Notes under the pieces: model-generated
Database searches by the model: none
The model's input: only the letters and a program-made list of their open reading frames with translations
What the model was told of the DNA's origin: nothing
Source of the DNA: an uncultured Collinsella sp.
Lineage (GTDB): Bacteria > Actinomycetota > Coriobacteriia > Coriobacteriales > Coriobacteriaceae
DNA length: 5,963 nucleotides
Reading direction: 5' to 3'
Assembly: GCA_900550815.1 (NCBI GenBank)
Contig: URTW01000127.1
Span: 1 to 5,963, forward strand
Position numbers and translations under genes: made by a program
Shown here: positions 4,542-5,963 of the stretch, one piece after another
Layout of the letters: every line of letters begins with the position of its first letter
Position numbering within the stretch: the first letter of the stretch is position 1

Positions 4542-4585
4542 TTCTAGAAACCTTCTAGAGCATTTCTAGAGGGTTTCTAGAGCCG
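4542..4585. repeat. Four-copy 11-bp array of TTCTAGA units
   Basis: TTCTAGA begins at 4542, 4553, 4564 and 4575, an exact 11-bp period. The four variable bases after each unit are AACC, GCAT, GGGT and GCCG. Each unit holds the palindrome TCTAGA. In addition, TCTAGAAACC (4543-4552) and GGTTTCTAGA (4572-4581) form a 10-bp inverted repeat. The array lies between two convergent genes and covers the last codons and stop of the minus-strand phosphoesterase. Confidence 0.85.
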
Positions 4586-5292
4586 GGCGCAGCATCTTCG
4601 ATCGGCACGATGTCTCGGTAGACAAGGCGGTGCCTGTCGTCGCGCCATTCGTCGCCGTGGTAGTGGCCGAAGAACCAGGCGCGGTAGCCGAGCTGCCCGT
4701 CGAGCTCGGCAAGGAATCGCTGAAGCCGGTCGTCCCGATATTCGCGTCCGCACTCTCGGCACAGCCCCTCAGCAAGGGCGGCCGGCGCCTCGTGAGTCAC
4801 CACGTAGTCGACCTTCCAGCCCACGCGGTCGAGCGAGGCGCGGCAGCGCTCCATCTCTTCCTCGCTCGGCATCTCCTCGGGCCACCAGCTCCTGCACTCC
4901 TTGCGATTCTGTCTGTCGTTGCTCGCGGCTCCTTCCTTGGTGAGGACCGTGGTCCCCGCGATGTCGTACACCTCGCCGCGCATCAGGTGCAGCACGTGCG
5001 GTCGCGCCTCATGGACGAGGCCGCCGTTCCACTCCCGCACCGGCAGCTCAGCCAGGGCGTGATGGTTCTCATGGTTTCCGTCGACGAAGCACGTAGTCCA
5101 CGGTTTGGACTCAAGCCAGTTGAGCCAATACTTCTCGGCGTTTGCGCCGTCCCAGACAAAGCCGAAGTCGCCGGCCACGATTACCACATCATCACGCGTC
5201 AGCGTGCGGCCCAGCGGCCAATTCTTGAAGGCAAACCGGCTGGCCCCGTACTCGGCCCTGCCGTGCACGTCGCCCGTCACATAGATAGCCAT
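4555..5292 (-). CDS. Metallophosphoesterase (calcineurin-like), downstream paralog
   Basis: This 245-residue cytosolic enzyme belongs to the calcineurin-like phosphoesterase superfamily, which hydrolyses phosphomono- or phosphodiesters with two metal ions. All five metal-site motifs are present: GDVHG (Asp8, His10), GDFGF (Asp42), GNHE (Asn73, His74), TH (His167) and GHYH (His210, His212). The segment SWWPEEMPSEEE (about 136-147) marks a subgroup of uncharacterised bacterial phosphoesterases. The substrate is unknown. ATG 5292 is chosen because its A is the last base of the upstream gene's stop (TGATG), which implies translational coupling; an in-frame GTG-type start 15 bp earlier would overlap more. 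A CRECGRE motif at about 178-184 offers two cysteines. The last residues (GSRNPLEML) and the stop are encoded by the 11-bp repeat array, so the C-terminus is probably not part of the fold. Confidence 0.9.
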   Translation of the reverse strand: MAIYVTGDVHGRAEYGASRFAFKNWPLGRTLTRDDVVIVAGDFGFVWDGANAEKYWLNWLESKPWTTCFVDGNHENHHALAELPVREWNGGLVHEARPHVLHLMRGEVYDIAGTTVLTKEGAASNDRQNRKECRSWWPEEMPSEEEMERCRASLDRVGWKVDYVVTHEAPAALAEGLCRECGREYRDDRLQRFLAELDGQLGYRAWFFGHYHGDEWRDDRHRLVYRDIVPIEDAAPGSRNPLEML

Positions 5293-5963
5293 CAGTACGC
5301 ACCCCACGGCAGGAGTTTGTCCCCGAGTCTCACGATCCGGTCATACAGCACCGTGTGCCGTTCGTCCGGGTTGCCGTCTCGGTGAAAAAGGCCGTAATAC
5401 CAATGTTTAAAGTCAAGGCGGTCCTCGAGCTCGTCGAGGAATCCGGTCAGCCGGTCCACATCAGGGCGTTCCCAGCCTGGGTCCGGGTAGAGCGTCGGCG
5501 AGAGCATGCGCGTGGCGCAGATATGGGTGATGACGCAGTCGACCTTCCAGGCGACCTCGTCGAGCCTTGCCCGCGCGGCATCGAAATCGCGCTCGTCCGG
5601 CAGCTCCTGCGGCCACCACGAGCTGTACGGGATGCGGTACGCCCTGTCCACGCTCGTGGCACCGCCCATGGTGAAGACCGTCGAGCCGTCGAGTTCGAAG
5701 ACCTCCCCGCGCATGAGGTGACGGATGGACGAGGTATCCGACAGGCGCTGCGTCAGCCCGCCGTGCCACGGCTCCATGGGGCGCTCCGCCCAATGGTCGA
5801 AGCGCTCGTGGTTGCCGTCGACGAACAGCACCGTATAGGGGCGCGACTCCAGCCAGGCGATGTCGGCGCATTCCTCGGCAGAGAAATCCCACGGAAAGCC
5901 AAAGTCGCCGGCGACGATGAGATAGTCGTCGCTGGTAAGACTGTCGCCAAGCTCCCAGTCGCG
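5292..5963 (-). CDS. Metallophosphoesterase, upstream paralog (5' end outside window)
   Basis: The frame is open from the right edge to TGA 5294-5292 and gives 223 residues; about 30 N-terminal residues, including the first metal motif, are missing. It aligns along its whole length with the downstream gene. Shared blocks include GDFGF-WD, VDGNHE, W-GG, HLMRGEV, SWWP-E, WKVD-V-TH and the final W-Y/F-G segment, so the pair is a tandem duplication that has diverged widely. The active site is altered: where the downstream paralog has GHYH this protein reads GLFH (residues 191-194). It therefore lacks the first His of the last motif, a ligand of the second metal in the superfamily. The GNHE and TH motifs remain. 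It may be inactive, have one metal, or have changed specificity. A GTG at 5831 could be mistaken for a start, but upstream codons clearly belong to the domain. Confidence 0.88.
   Translation of the reverse strand, partial: RDWELGDSLTSDDYLIVAGDFGFPWDFSAEECADIAWLESRPYTVLFVDGNHERFDHWAERPMEPWHGGLTQRLSDTSSIRHLMRGEVFELDGSTVFTMGGATSVDRAYRIPYSSWWPQELPDERDFDAARARLDEVAWKVDCVITHICATRMLSPTLYPDPGWERPDVDRLTGFLDELEDRLDFKHWYYGLFHRDGNPDERHTVLYDRIVRLGDKLLPWGAY

Noticed and set aside
4542..4585. CRISPR array
   Set aside because: Units are 7 bp with 4-bp linkers, far too short for repeat-spacer architecture, and there are no cas genes.
4630..5385. Plus-strand 251-codon frame
   Set aside because: It lies antisense to the two phosphoesterase genes, whose motifs are unmistakable. 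Long antisense frames are expected in GC-rich coding DNA.

Overview
The window looks like a chromosome–mobile element junction in a high-GC Gram-positive, most likely an actinobacterium and perhaps a gut Coriobacteriia such as Collinsella or Olsenella. That placement is inferred from GC-rich host-like codon use, the type of surface and lipoproteins, and the tRNA context. Nothing in the window proves the genus.

Bases 1-112 hold the last codons of a Gly/Ser/Thr-tailed, probably secreted or surface protein, followed by a strong Rho-independent terminator (165-204). Bases 217-438 are a scarred tRNA locus. The 3' half of a tRNA-Arg(CCU), from the anticodon loop to CCA, lies on the minus strand at 394-438. 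A second, shorter copy of the same 3' tail lies at 260-285, and an inverted T-arm-like copy at 313-340. Each direct copy is followed on its downstream side by its own hairpin. The sequence to the right of the anticodon loop is not tRNA, so 438 is best read as the left end of an integrated element. The intact tRNA should then be at the other end, outside the window.

The element's core follows on the plus strand: a tyrosine recombinase (631-1878), an excisionase-like helix-turn-helix protein (2097-2342), and a close-coupled winged-helix protein (2352-2738) ending at a bidirectional terminator (2822-2887). This core is less GC-rich than what follows. About 470 bp without a confident gene come next.

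From about 3190 the composition becomes GC-rich. A coiled-coil protein (3209-3769) is followed 2 bp later by a tiny membrane protein, then by a DUF5067-type lipoprotein. The last two genes each carry one in-frame nonsense codon (TGA at 3922, TAG at 4336) with clearly coding sequence on both sides, so the pair looks freshly decayed or the sequence has errors. Convergent to them, on the minus strand, are two tandem paralogous metallophosphoesterases joined by a TGATG stop/start overlap. The upstream copy runs off the window edge. The downstream copy ends inside a striking array of four TTCTAGA units at exact 11-bp spacing (4542-4585).

Functionally, the left half is the integration, excision and control module of an integrative element. 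The right half is either its cargo or host sequence; the right boundary cannot be seen.
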